Below the pieces are notes generated by a model. The model saw only the letters and a program-made list of their open reading frames with translations, did not search any database and was not told the origin of the DNA. From NCBI GenBank assembly GCA_963969595.1, contig OZ018409.1:2544501-2608500 (forward strand): a stretch of DNA of 64,000 nucleotides, in the 5' to 3' direction. The DNA is from Neckera pumila. Its lineage: Eukaryota > Streptophyta > Bryopsida > Hypnales > Neckeraceae. The translations under genes were made by a program, and so were the position numbers. Positions 53,201-64,000 of the stretch are shown here, piece after piece (the first letter of the stretch is position 1; every line of letters starts with the position of its first letter).

Positions 53201-56200
53201 AAGAAGTGAAGTGAACATCACTGGACTAAATGTCTGTAGCCACTCATCTTTAGAAATGGGAATGGGATCGTGTCCAGTCATTTAGAGTGATCTACAATCT
53301 CCTACTTTAATGATCGCATAAGAAATTCATATAGATTGGACTAAGACTTTCCTCTCAACAGATTTCTCTTTAAAGGGATCTCTCCATAGCGCCGTATAGC
53401 GATCTCGCAACAATCAAAATCCGATGTATTGGTTAATATGAAAGCAAATAGTATGGCCTACCTTGTACGTTCTCACAGAGCAGCAGTAGCAATGAACAAG
53501 CACCTCGGACTTTCAAAGCTTACCAGGGAAGTGTAACCTTGGTGCTGAGATCTGGCATAAGACGAATTTCACCAACAGCCGATAACCCCGAATTTTCAGC
53601 AGGGCTATCTGCATACGAAGTCAAGCCCATGATGCATTTTGCAATACCCACGCCATGCACCACCACGACTTCCTCAAACCTTCGAATAGGAACAACCTGC
53701 ATTCCGAATCCACATATTCAAACAAAAAGCTAAGCTAAGGTAACAAGACCTCTAAATGCAACCAAATAAGGGTTTGAGCATGGTTCCTATTATTCAACTG
53801 AAAAAGATTTTGTTTTGTTGGATCATGTTGGTAGTTTGACCATGGTTCCTAATATTCAACTGTAAAAGTTTGGTGTTGGATCATGTTGGTAGTTGAAAGG
53901 GGATTCTAGATTCTCTTAGAATGCATTTTTTGGACTCTATGAATAAACTATCAATTTTTGCAGCCCTGAAAATAGGTGCGTTCTACAACCAAATAAGGGT
54001 TTGAGCATGGTTCCTATTATTCAACTGTAAAAGTTTTTGTTGGATCTTGTTGGTAGTTGAAAGAGGATTCTAGATTCTCTTAGAACGCATTTTTTGGATT
54101 CCGTTTGAATAAACAAGGATTTTCCCAGCGCTGAAAATAGGTATACTGCAATTTGACTCTAGGCTTTTCATGTATGGAGGCTGTACATTTTAGGCAAGAC
54201 TCTAGATGGGACGGTTTTGTAAACAAGTCACAATTAGGTGTTGTTAGCTTCTAAGCATGTAACAAGTTCATCATCCTGGTCAGAATATCCTTAGTTCTAT
54301 TGTTACGTCCTATCTATTTGTTAGACCACTGTAGGCATTCGCGGATATCGTTACGAGTGGAAATCATACCCGACATCGAAGTTGCCCTGATGTGTCCGCA
54401 AAGATCAACCGCACCTGCGTAACCTCCACAGGTTTCACATCGACAGGTTCTACTGCTTCCACAGCCACAGTTTCCCGTGGCATCTCCACCACAGGTGCGA
54501 CCACAGGAGTAAACGGAACCACAGGCTCGGGTTTAACTGTGAGCTCTTGAGCCTTGCCAAATCTGGGAGTGGGGTTGCCGTCGTGGTAGATGCCAGGAGT
54601 GGGGCCATTGGGATGAGCCGGTCTTGGCACTGGAGCAGGGACTCGGAACTCAAAAGTGGGAGGTTTTTCAACGGTTAAGGAAGGCACAAGAGACTCGTGC
54701 AACCTCATCAGGCTTTCAGTGGAGAGTGCGCGTTGGAGTGGTGGTGCCTGATTCCCTTCCAGTTTGTAGAAATCAATTGCATTGCGGTTCAAGATCAACT
54801 CAGCAGCTGCAACGGCTTCTTCCAGGGTCAAGTCAGAGTTGTCGTAGGACTCGCATAACACACGAGTTAGCATTTCGCGTGACCACTTCGCCCCTACAAA
54901 GCCACACACATCCAAACCAGGTCACAAATGCGTATCAAACTGTGAGAATGATAATTCACGGCAAGCAGTTCGTATACAGAAGCATCAACAGAACAAAACT
55001 TATCGATACTATATCTAGGAAACAAGCTTGCATGGTTTGTCCACATACCCAAGTAAAATGTTTCCGGAAACGCGTATCCGTCACTGCTGAACATGATCTG
55101 CGACATATAAGTTGTAAGAAATTTAATGACTTGAGAGATGACATGGCATTTATCAAGACATTATCATCCATTGACTTGACATAGAAGCCTTGAATTTGAA
55201 CTCAACAGTATTCAAATAGATTGGACAATACTCGAGAGAGATTCGTTAAATAGCACAGTGATAATTCCAAATCCATAACTTGCAAGTCCGATGATTCTAA
55301 ACTATCATAGTACATGAATGTCTCAGCAAGCAGTTTGAAGCTCTTCAAGGCTCCTTTAAAAGGTGTCGTCTCTGGAGAAGCGCACCTTGTTCACAGGTGC
55401 CAGATCAAGAAGGTCACTGAGGGCACATCGCATTCCCCGCACGCTCAACATGGGCACAACAAGGCCAAAATCAATGTGCACCTGTGAATCCAGCCGGATA
55501 TGTAAGTTCACCCAACACAGCAACACTAGTAACCTTTCTATGAGTAAAAATAATTCACAGAGAGGCAAATTAAAGACTGCAGGTATCTACTGTTCTGACA
55601 CATGAAGCTCTCAAACAAAATACCTACAATCATAAGGGAACCGCGCTGTAGTACTCATTCGTTTTAATCGTGCTATTGATTATGAGATTAGTACTCCCAA
55701 ATGTTGGAACATTTTTGCGACTCTACACGACATCTGATCCCCGTCAACATTGAGAATTATAAATTGCTATGCAGGATTAAAAATGAAAAGCCTAGTTGCT
55801 AGATTACAATCATTATCAAGTTGCTGTTTAAAACATCTAACGAACAAACCTGTGAATAGACACTCGCAAGATACGATGCCTCACGCATGAACGGGTAGGA
55901 CCCATGAAGGAGCACAATGCGGCTCTTAGCAAAGAGTGGGTCTTCTAAAATAGCACGAAGGTGTAGAGGGTTGGCGAGCTCCAGCTGCAAGTCCTTGTCA
56001 CCGAAGCTGATCAAATATGCACAAAAAGGTCTATGAGCTTTCTCTTGTGAAAATTTCAAGTTTCCAATTACTTGCAGATCTCAAGGATTCAGCACAAAAT
56101 CAAGGTTGCAAGGGTTGCCAGGATCAGGAATTTAAAAAACGGTACCCAGTATGAATTTGCATAGGGATGTTACGTTGAGTAGCGACCTCCAGTGCACGAA

Positions 56201-58105
56201 CAAACATGAAGTCAATAAAGGCTTTGTTTGACACTAGGACAGGCTGGCCTGCCTGATGATTCTCTACACCAGATCAAACAATGCAGTATTTAGTACCTGA
56301 TCTCAAGTAGGTACTCACTAAACATATCCTCAAAATGGGGCAGAAATCACTACAATTAGAATCAGAATGGAAAGTGAATTAATTCACGTACGTAGATTTT
56401 CATGAAGGCCCGTTTCAGCAGCTTGCGCGGATACATGAGGGTTGATACGAAGTCCGCAGCGATATGCACAAATGCTCTTGAACGCAACTACCTTCTCCGA
56501 AAGTGTGAAGCATCCAAGTTAAGGAAAGTCAAATTACCAGGAATAACAGATCTATTGACTTCTCCAGAGAGGAAATCTGCATATAAACTAGATAGTAATA
56601 TGGATATAAATATAGATTATAATGACTCACTTTGCGTTCTGTATCAAACAATGAATACAGAATGTTTTTGAATAAAAACAGTTATGAAGGATATGACTCC
56701 AGAGTCGACACAAATCGGTGATCAAAGCTCTCCAACGTCCAGGTTGCAAAACCACCTTGGCTCTGTAACCACAAACAGAGCGCCAATGGTTATGTCATAC
56801 GCCATGAATAGCAAATCGTGGATAGAACTCGAAACTTCCTCTCACTGCAATAATCCTTGATTGTGTTGCTTGAGATCAAGGTCTAGAATCCATTCCTGCG
56901 GAATTCCTTTCACTATGGATGGAAAAGTCGCCAATTTGCAATGAAAGTGCCGTCCAAACATGTGACTTGAACGAATCGAGATACTTGTAGGTTCCATCAA
57001 ATCCAAAAAGGAGCCATGTGATACAACGTAGATGCAAGAGTAATGATTCAAGGGTAGTCTAGGCTTATAATTGAGACTCTCGTCCTTCAAATTCAGAACC
57101 TTTACACATGGATTTCAAATAGTACGTCTCAAAATGCGTTAAAATCCTCTCAAAAATGGGAACAACATTTATCTACCCCAAAAAATCCATTATGATCCAA
57201 AACAGAGAGGCTCTGTTTCTGTAGCACTGACTCACTTTTCAAGTTAGGTCCTACTCAAACTTCCTCACAGAAGCTTTTTCCAATGCAAAGTCCAGACTGC
57301 TTACCCAGAACCAATAAGAAAGTTATCCACATGGCACAAGATAGGCAAGACTGCTTACCACAGGCTGGTTAAGCACAGCTTCAGCGACAGTTTCAATCCG
57401 CAACACTCTGTGCACGCTAGGCACGTACTTCCGATGCCATCCCATTCCCAGCATTCGATCCATCGTCAAGCCATCGTCCAGCAGGACGCACTCAATGTTG
57501 GCTCCCCCGAAGCACTTCTCACTCACCGCTTCTAGGCCCAGCGATTCCCGGTGAGCCTTGAGAGAAGCCTCGTTCGGCTCCACACCGTACATGTCTCCCA
57601 GTTCTTGCAGACTCCTCTGTCAAAGAAAGAACAACCAAAATAGTTCACCGTCAAATTGCCCCAACACGAGTAAACAATTCTGCAATTCCCGAAACCCTAG
57701 AATCTGCCATGTCTGACAAGGACTCTCACCATCCTTCTTGGAACCCCTGAAACTGTCTCGGGAGTACAAATGAGGGGTTCAGAGCTTGGCATGTGGACAC
57801 AACGGGACAGGTTCTCAGCATACAGAAGGAATGTGCACATCCAGAGAGACTAGGGTGCATATTTCGTCTAGAATGAACCTATTGTCTTGAATTCTCGGCA
57901 ATGGTGGTGAGAGACAACCAACCTGGTATGCAAGGCTGTAGGGCACCCCCGAGAGAGTCTCATGGCCCCGCTCATCGGAGAGGCATTGCAGGAAGGGCAA
58001 GTTGGAATCCAGAGCAACAATGTTGTGCGCATGCGCGTCCACGAGAGGCACCGTCAAACATGCCTGGTAGATAGTCTCATGCGCTTGGTCCAGTGTGCTA
58101 CCCAT
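50276..58105 (-). CDS. FluG-like amidohydrolase/glutamine synthetase-like fusion protein
   Basis: Sixteen minus-strand exons join in phase to 932 residues: 58105-57923, 57616-57359, 56762-56695, 56504-56392, 56263-56146, 56006-55850, 55481-55386, 55097-55049, 54893-54370, 53696-53524, 52953-52833, 52711-52535, 52377-52232, 51884-51696, 51390-51173 and 50484-50276. The N-terminal half is an amidohydrolase with the expected metal-site motifs (VDAHAHN, VAFKSI, QIHTGFGD, VLLHGSYPF, FSSDGYAFPE). The C-terminal half has the glutamine synthetase I fold signature (KPGVPWKYCPRNTLQRLSQ, FDGCCNPHLGLAAILASGID) but its catalytic motifs are altered: GQFE is GQFV, HxHxS is RVRLT, NREA is NLQA. A Pro/Val-rich linker of about 130 residues in exon 9 makes it longer than the usual 840 or so. 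Intron 3 is a U12 AT-AC intron. Relatives are nodulin/GS-like proteins of plants and fungal fluG. Confidence 0.9.
51429..51473 (+). repeat. Interstitial telomere-like repeat in FluG intron
   Basis: About six CCCTAAA-type units, some imperfect (an aaccctaag and an aaaaccc variant), within the intron between exons 14 and 15. Confidence 0.85.
53759..54140. repeat. Tandem duplication of a dispersed repeat in FluG intron
   Basis: caaccaaataagggtttgag begins at 53759 and again at 53986, each followed by catggttcctattattcaac, a gttggatc.tgttggtagttg block and a gattctagattctcttagaa block. The unit is about 227 bases. Inverted or diverged relatives occur at 27375-27515 and about 61395-61480. Confidence 0.75.
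56505..56694 (-). other. U12-type (AT-AC) spliceosomal intron
   Basis: On the minus strand the 190-base intron begins ATATCCTTC, contains the branch-site consensus TTCCTTAAC (56526-56518), and ends in AC at 56505, 14 bases after the branch adenosine. Using these borders joins LES to LSEKVVAFKSI in the correct phase for the FluG family; no GT-AG choice does. Confidence 0.92.
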
Positions 58106-59627
58106 CTTGCCGGCTACCCTAATCCCAATCCTCCAGAGACGAACAGCGAATCTCCACCAACTTCCCCAATGCCACAGGTGCAATCAATCAAAACTCTCCC
58201 CCAAACAGCAATACAACAATCCCCCAAACAACATTCCTAAAGAGAGAGAGAGACTCTGGATCGAATTCCGCACCGCACAGAGACTCCACTGCTAAATGAG
58301 CCCCTGCGATCACCACGCCAAACACCAAATCAGTACAACAAGGAGATCGACAAACTTCGCACGAATCTCACATTCTCGGCAGGAACTAGCACCACGTCAC
58401 CACTACCCAAATGGCAAAAAAATCGCACACCACTCCACAACCCATGAGGCTAAGACCACTGATTGCTCAAAGTGTCGCTATCCAGTAACAGCTCCCACCC
58501 CTACACGAGTGCTCACTACGACCCAAAACCATCCCAAAGTGAGAGCTTGCAACTGCACATCCCCCTGGCGGATCTCACGAGGTCCCCGCGGATCGGAAAA
58601 TCAAAGCTTCCCAGCAGCTTTCTACATGCGACCAAGTAAACAAGCTGCTATGCAGACCAAGCTGACCAAGCTGTCGAGATTGCACCCTAAAGTGCAAGTG
58701 CAAGTGCGAGTGCAGATAGAAGCAATTAGCAATGAAAACGAAAGTGGGGCGATGTATGGATGGAAAGGCGGGCCATTTGATGATCGAATCCCGACCTTGC
58801 AAAGGTGCATTAACTTAGTTCGGAAGCTGATGAGTATAGATAGCTAGGTGGGTGATGAGAAGCCCAGGCCCCCAACCATGGTTTATTCTGTTTAGAAGCG
58901 CTTGGCTTGGGGAATGGGTTCCCAAGCAAGCAAGCAAGCAGCAGCAGCAGCGCTCTGTTGCTTGCAGTCAGGCTGGGTCCTTTGGTCCTCAGACATCCAA
59001 GCATCCGTTCTTCACCTTCTGTCTCTCATCAGTCCTGGCCTGTCTTTTCACGAGGGCGGCTTTCTTTTTTCCTTCAGGCCTCACTTCGGGCTGTTGTCGG
59101 GCGGACCACAGCCTTCGCACGACGGCCGGGGTGAATTGGCCCCTCGCCCAAGCCATTCCAGGGGTGCATGTAAAAATAAAAAAAAACTATTTTGTGCCGT
59201 GTTAAATCTATGTTCTTCGCCTCTCCTAGCTAAGTTAGGGCTTTTGATTGCAATTATGAATTCAAGATTTGCAAATTTTATCATGTGTGGCAAATGAAAA
59301 AAATCAGGGTTTTCCCTAATGGCCAAGTGAGGGGGTCGGTACACCCTGGCCTTGCAGGACTTGCCTGCCCATCAATCAACCGTAAAGAACTGGCAGGTGG
59401 ATTCTTTTGTATGCAAAAGAGTTACAAAGAGTCAAAGATTTGTGGGGAGATGTTCTACAGTACAAGAGTTTCTTCAAAAATAGGTACATGTTAGATTTAA
59501 TTGGAAAGTGCGTGCAATGTGGGACCAAGAGCTGGAATTTGGAAAAAATACAAGACAAAACTTTGTGGAGCACCAAAACTCAAGCTTGATGGAGTTTGTT
59601 GCTGTGTTTGTTTTGTACTATTCTTAA
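58106..59627. other. 5' flank of the FluG-like gene
   Basis: GC-richer text with a gagagagagaga tract at 58242, aagcaagcaagcaagcagcagcagcag simple repeats at 58923-58950 and several overlapping frames on both strands (for example 58296-58847) that lack motifs. It probably holds the promoter and leader of the FluG-like gene on the minus strand. No separate gene is supported. Confidence 0.4.
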
Positions 59628-60557
59628 TTAAACCCTATAGTTCCAAGACTATGTTTTCACCGAAAACGCTCAAAAATTGCCATTTTTAGTACAGGTACCC
59701 AATTTTTGAAAAAAAAAAAAAATTTGGCACATGTAACCATAGGATCATGTAGTATGCTGATTGCTGAACAAATGGTTAAAATTTCAGAAATTTCCACTGC
59801 ATGGATTGCAAGATATAAGCATTCAAATTCACTGAAACCATTTTTTTGGCCCTGTGAAAAACAAGGCAGCAGCACTTCACAAGCTTACTTTTTTATGAAA
59901 AAATGTCCAAAATCATGGTGCCTTTTTGGATTCTTTTCCTAGATTGGTTGGGTACATGCCTGAAAAATTTCATGTCATTTCGAATTGTACAACATATAGT
60001 GAAAAAATAGTAAGTAGATAGTAGTAGAGAATGATTCAAAATACTAAATTGTCAAGAATTTAATTATGGAATTGAAAAATGCTAATTTCAATGGTTTCAA
60101 TGTTGTAATAAATAATATACATCCTGTGATTTTATTTTTTTCAAAAAATATTGAAAATTGTAAGATAAAGGAATTCAAAGTTTATTTTAGAGTAGAGAAT
60201 CCATAACTACCCACAAACTAAAAATCTTCATAACTTTTGACTCATTGATCAAAATGGGATGGTTCAAAGCTTTTTATGCATATATAACTCTAGAAAACTA
60301 ATTTCAAATTTTTGTTTTTGAAAAAAGTGACTTCCTTTTAATTGCCCGGACTGCCCGCTTACAAAAAAAGGTAACATATTAGGCCATAACTTTTGACTCA
60401 CATTTCCAAATGTCATGAAATTTAGTGCATATGAAAGATATTCCTCGCGTCAACCTTTTCTTAAAATTTCAACCTAAAATATGAAGATCTCTAGTCACAC
60501 ATACCTGCTCAAAATTCTATACATCCAAAAAATGCATGCCAGTCTTTTAGGGATTAA
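59628..60557 (-). mobile_element. TTAA-flanked element, reverse copy of 37822-38784
   Basis: Bounded by TTAAACCCTATAGTTCCA (59628) and CAGTCTTTTAGGGATTAA (60557). Read in reverse it follows the 37822-38784 copy from end to end, including the ggcagcagcacttcacaagc segment, but lacks the Stowaway-like motif. No coding capacity. Confidence 0.7.
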
Positions 60558-61819
60558 ACCTTCCTTTGACAACGGTTTCCAAATACATGACCAATTTTCC
60601 GATTGTCTCTATTGGAATTCATGTAAAGGTCGTCTCCAATTGTAACAATGGTGTCAAAGGAAGGTTTAACTAAGAATAGTACCGTAGAAATACATCACCG
60701 CTAACTCCATCAGACCTCAATTTTAATGCTCCAAAGGATTTTGTCCTATGTTTTTCTCAAACTCCAACTCCTTGTCCCACATTGCACACACTTTACGATT
60801 AACTCTATTGATTTAAAAGATGTACATAGTGTGAGCATCTCATCAAGTGGCACTTGTAGGCATCTAATGCATTTGGATGTTTTTACTTTATGTTTCCAAA
60901 AGTAAGCCCTAAAGATCCATTGAATAATGTTGCTTAGGAATTAGGACATGGTCAAATCCACCAAATCAAATTTGTCCTATTGTGGCTTTTGTATACTATC
61001 ATCAATATTATCATTCTTGGATTTCACACCAATTTGGTTGTAAGCTTTGCTTTCATATGATTAAAAAATGAGAGCTCCCCGATATAAAATAATGCTTGTG
61101 AGACAAAATTGCTCAATTTAAGGTGATCCTATCTTACCATCATCATCTCCACCATGAAAATAATGTTAGAATTCAAAGAAGTGCACTCATAATAAACACT
61201 ATTGTCCTTGAAGGTCATCTTATGAAAGGCTGAAATTGAATTTTCATGTCAAATTTTGCAAAGGTTCATGTTATTATAAACTAATCACAAGATGACAGGT
61301 ACCACTTTTTGACAAAAATTATTTAATTTAAACTAAATTAGGCCCTCTTATAGGATAGTAGAAATCGACCATACTTCTTGTTATTAAATGTAATTTGTTT
61401 TGTTGGATCTTATTAGCAAGTGAAAATAAAATCCAACGCACTTTAATATGCATTTTATAGATATTGTATAAATAAGTTATGAAATATCAAAGTTGATTGT
61501 TAGTGATGGACTAATAATTGACACTAAATAGGCTCTCCTAGCTCTTATGTTCTAATTGTATACATCTTATTTTATAGATATCTAAGTTTTAATGTCCTTT
61601 GTTGGTCCAATTGGAAGTGTTGCAAGGTGATTGCAAGAAAGATTGGTGCTTCATTCGGTCACATGTAGTTTGTCAGACTTGTCATATACTATAACTTTTG
61701 AAGCATAAAACCAATGAACTTGAATTTAATAGAGATGGATGCTTCTATTGTAATCAAATCTTTTCTTTTTCAAAAAAATATGAAAGCTATTATATATTTA
61801 AGAGTCAATTTTGCTAATT
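60558..61819. other. Non-coding AT-rich stretch
   Basis: No genes. About 61395-61480 resembles the 53.8-kb repeat family (ttgttggatcttattagcaag). Confidence 0.4.
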
Positions 61820-62020
61820 TGTCACACTTTGAGGTTTAAGGGGGGTAGTTTTAGAGAGTATCCAAAATTAATGATTTCGAGCTGAAATTTCTAATGTCTA
61901 TTTTCACACTAGGCCTTCATGTTCCCATCAAGGGGCATTTAAAAGTACTTTATTTTATGCCCACCGCGTTCATGCAAGTAGGACTCCTTGGCACTCGCAT
62001 TTCTAAACATTGAAGATGGT
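61820..62020 (+). repeat. Dispersed repeat shared with 3184-3385
   Basis: Same orientation and order of shared words as the 3.2-kb copy, around a common TACTTTATTTTATG block. Non-coding. Confidence 0.55.
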
Positions 62021-63104
62021 ATCAATATGCAGGCATCATGAAGATCTCTACCTTCTTCAAGGCAATAGGCAACCTCAAAGTTGTTGAACAAAAATTCTAC
62101 AAATTCTCCAATGGGGACATTAATCCTTAATGACTTGAGGCACCACGGATACAGAGACTGTACAGAAGCATAAAAGGGGTACATGGTGCCAAAACTGAAA
62201 GTAACTATGGATTATGAGGGCCATATTTTTCAGGAATAGGGTTAGGGTATGAGGGTTTAGCCCTAAAATTTTGGGGATAAATGGAGATGATCAAGTAAGT
62301 CCAAAAAATTGAAGTATAGACCCTGTATTCAAGTAAGGAAAAGGGTAGAGAAACCTGAATTTTGTACATACAATGCCGCCTAGGTATGCTAGCCAAGTCG
62401 ACGTTTCTGTCCTACACTATACTCCATCCTTCCTAAAATTGCGATGGCCTGCCTGTTTCCGGTCATAAAAACTACTTCCTAAGCCGGTTGAAGCATCCCA
62501 GTACAACAAGTACTCCACTTGCCTGGACCTGCCTGGACCAATGAGGAGTGACATGAAGATTTAAAATTCAAATTTAGTATTGTCTGCTGAAGTACTTGTC
62601 CTTGAAAGCAGTTATCCCAAAACTGAATTGGAAGCTTCTTTCAGCTCCTGCAAGCTCCTGTAGCTTTGTTCACACCAAAATGCAAAATCAAAAGATTGCA
62701 TGATTTTCCCTCACATAAATACAACTCCAATCCCTACATCATCTCACTAGACTTTACACTTTGAGTTTGTAACTCCCATTCACATAAATGGACTTCTCAT
62801 CAAAGAAGATTTAAAATCTCAAAAGTCAGATTTTGAGGATTTCCCTCATTCATTATGGAAGTGATCCAAGCCGTATAGCTCAAGAGAGAGGCTTTCTCTC
62901 CCATTTCTACTGTAAAATTGACACTACATAAACTCCCGCTCTCAACCTCCACCTATTCTTGCCTTTGCATTTCTCCATGCTCCCTCTTGCGAACCGACCC
63001 TCTCTTCCCTACCTGCTCACATCTTAGAACTGTTGTGTTCTACCTACTCGCTCGCATCTCACAATCTTCCGCATCTTCTGCGACATCCCAAGGGCGCTGC
63101 AGCA
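62021..63104. other. Upstream region of the B3 gene
   Basis: AT-rich to about 62880, then a pyrimidine-rich leader-like stretch up to the B3 start codon. No core promoter could be fixed. Short frames at 61939-62396 on the minus strand are not supported. Confidence 0.35.
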
Positions 63105-63576
63105 ATGCCGACTTTGAAGGACGCAATGCTCCGTGACGACTTCTGCTTCAATAAGGTGCTGAAGAAGACCTCATTAGCCAAAATGGTGAGCTTTTATTTC
63201 CATCTCTGGTTCCATGCATTAGTTATGCAGTTCATTCGCCATTCATGCGCTAGTTCTTACTTTTGCTCTTCAATCTTGGCAGACGGTTCTTTACTGGTAT
63301 GCAAAAAAACACCCCACGCAATTCAAAAACAGAGTGAAGTTGGGCTACACTGGAGGGAGACAACAGTCGGAGGTGACATGCAAAGTTTCAGAAACCCCAC
63401 CTCACTACTCACACCTAGCATTCACCAGCAGCTTTCGGGAGTTCTGCAACATGTATAACTTGACGGAGGGGGACCGGCTAACTTTCGAGCTTGTCAGCGA
63501 GGGCAAGTTCAATGTCACTTGCGCCGCTGATGCTTCTTTCTCTTCACCGGACGTGCACAAACTCAGCAGCGACTGA
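63105..63576 (+). CDS. Small single-domain B3 DNA-binding protein
   Basis: Two exons, 63105-63185 and 63283-63576, join in phase across a GT-AG intron and give 124 residues. The sequence fits one B3 domain: DDFCFNKVLKKTSL at the N-terminal strand, a central basic NRVKLGYTGGR segment, and the C-terminal signature SFREFCNMYNLTEGDRLTFE, where the family has W/FR.F....L..GD...FEL, followed by KFNVTC. B3 proteins are plant-specific transcription factors that contact DNA in the major groove. Most have extra domains or several B3 copies, so this is a minimal, REM-like member or a truncated one. Here the usual tryptophan before RxF is phenylalanine. The ATG at 63105 is the first in frame after a GC-rich leader. 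Confidence 0.7.
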
Positions 63577-64000
63577 GATGAAGTTACTCGCCAGACAGAA
63601 CAGAGAACTCCAATCTGCAATGTCACGACCGCCATCCCCTGGTTCACCAAACTATGGATTTGAAAAGTCCCGCTCCAAGCTTTATCTGTGTACATTCCCT
63701 AGGCAATTATACGAGTTAGAATGCTATGTAAATTAGTGGTGACCGTCCACGTCTTGTTGGGAGGGTGACGTTTGAGAGGCGGCTTGTCTGTGGGACACAA
63801 CCGCAGCAGTTGAATAGCGGCTCCTGCACCCTTCTCTATTACGGCAGAGTTAGCGTATATAAAACATTAATACACTACTGTGATATGCTTTCAGATACAC
63901 GTAGGGCAGACTTCCTTGTTGCACCTATACATTGGAAAAGTACATTTTGTCCTAAAGCAACGACTTGTAGCCCTATCGCTGCAAGAATTTTGTACTTACC
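63577..64000. other. 3' flank of the B3 gene
   Basis: Short + strand frame 63491-63736 overlaps the B3 exon in another phase and is not supported. The remainder shows no gene. Confidence 0.4.

Noticed and set aside
56842..57090. Minus-strand frame of 82 codons between FluG exons 2 and 3
   Set aside because: It does not match the family, while exons 2 and 3 join in phase across it; it is intron.
58296..58847. A 183-codon + strand frame upstream of the FluG-like gene
   Set aside because: No domain, no splice support, and overlapping frames on both strands in a GC-richer promoter-like region.

Overview
The window looks like nuclear DNA of a land plant with an AT-rich, repeat-laden, gene-poor genome. 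The evidence is spliceosomal introns throughout, plant-type gene families (U-box/ARM ubiquitin ligase, FluG-like amidohydrolase/glutamine-synthetase fusion, B3 protein, SUVR-type SET domain), plant telomere-like CCCTAAA tracts and several fold-back MITE families. I could not fix the lineage; a non-seed plant is only a guess. Five genes look intact when their exons are joined by splice signals and phase: a RING finger protein (23875-24432, +), a 1016-residue U-box/armadillo E3 ligase (28304-32072, -), a 756-residue RecQ helicase (43462-48803, +), a 932-residue FluG-like protein (50276-58105, -) and a small B3-domain protein (63105-63576, +). Layout: 0-3.5 kb holds repeat relics (end of a TTAA-flanked element, the C-terminal end of a LINE ORF, a hairpin repeat). 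From about 3.5 to 19.3 kb lies a decayed composite element. It carries a four-exon DDE-transposase-like gene on the + strand and, facing it, minus-strand coding remains: a lysine-rich protein, a coiled-coil/zinc-finger protein and an almost complete SUVR-type histone methyltransferase SET module. A GC-richer island with a coiled-coil reading frame sits between these at about 11.7-14.7 kb. 19.6-28 kb is repeats around the RING gene. 28-32 kb is the U-box gene. 33-43 kb is almost wholly repeats, including tandem TTAA-flanked elements. 43-49 kb is RecQ, 50-58 kb FluG, 59.6-60.6 kb another TTAA element, and 63 kb the B3 gene. The five intact genes share no obvious pathway or operon-like logic. The functional grouping is in the 3.5-19.3 kb element, where a transposase-like gene and a chromatin-methyltransferase module lie tail to tail. 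All ten in-frame stops I found there are TGA or TAG, and each can be explained by one C-to-T change at a CG or CHG site, as expected of a methylated, silenced plant transposon. Other points of note: a textbook U12-type AT-AC intron in the FluG gene, loss of glutamine-synthetase active-site motifs in that same gene, two GC-AG introns in the SET module, an unusual Walker A motif in RecQ, and a dispersed repeat family with two hairpins that show compensatory changes between copies.
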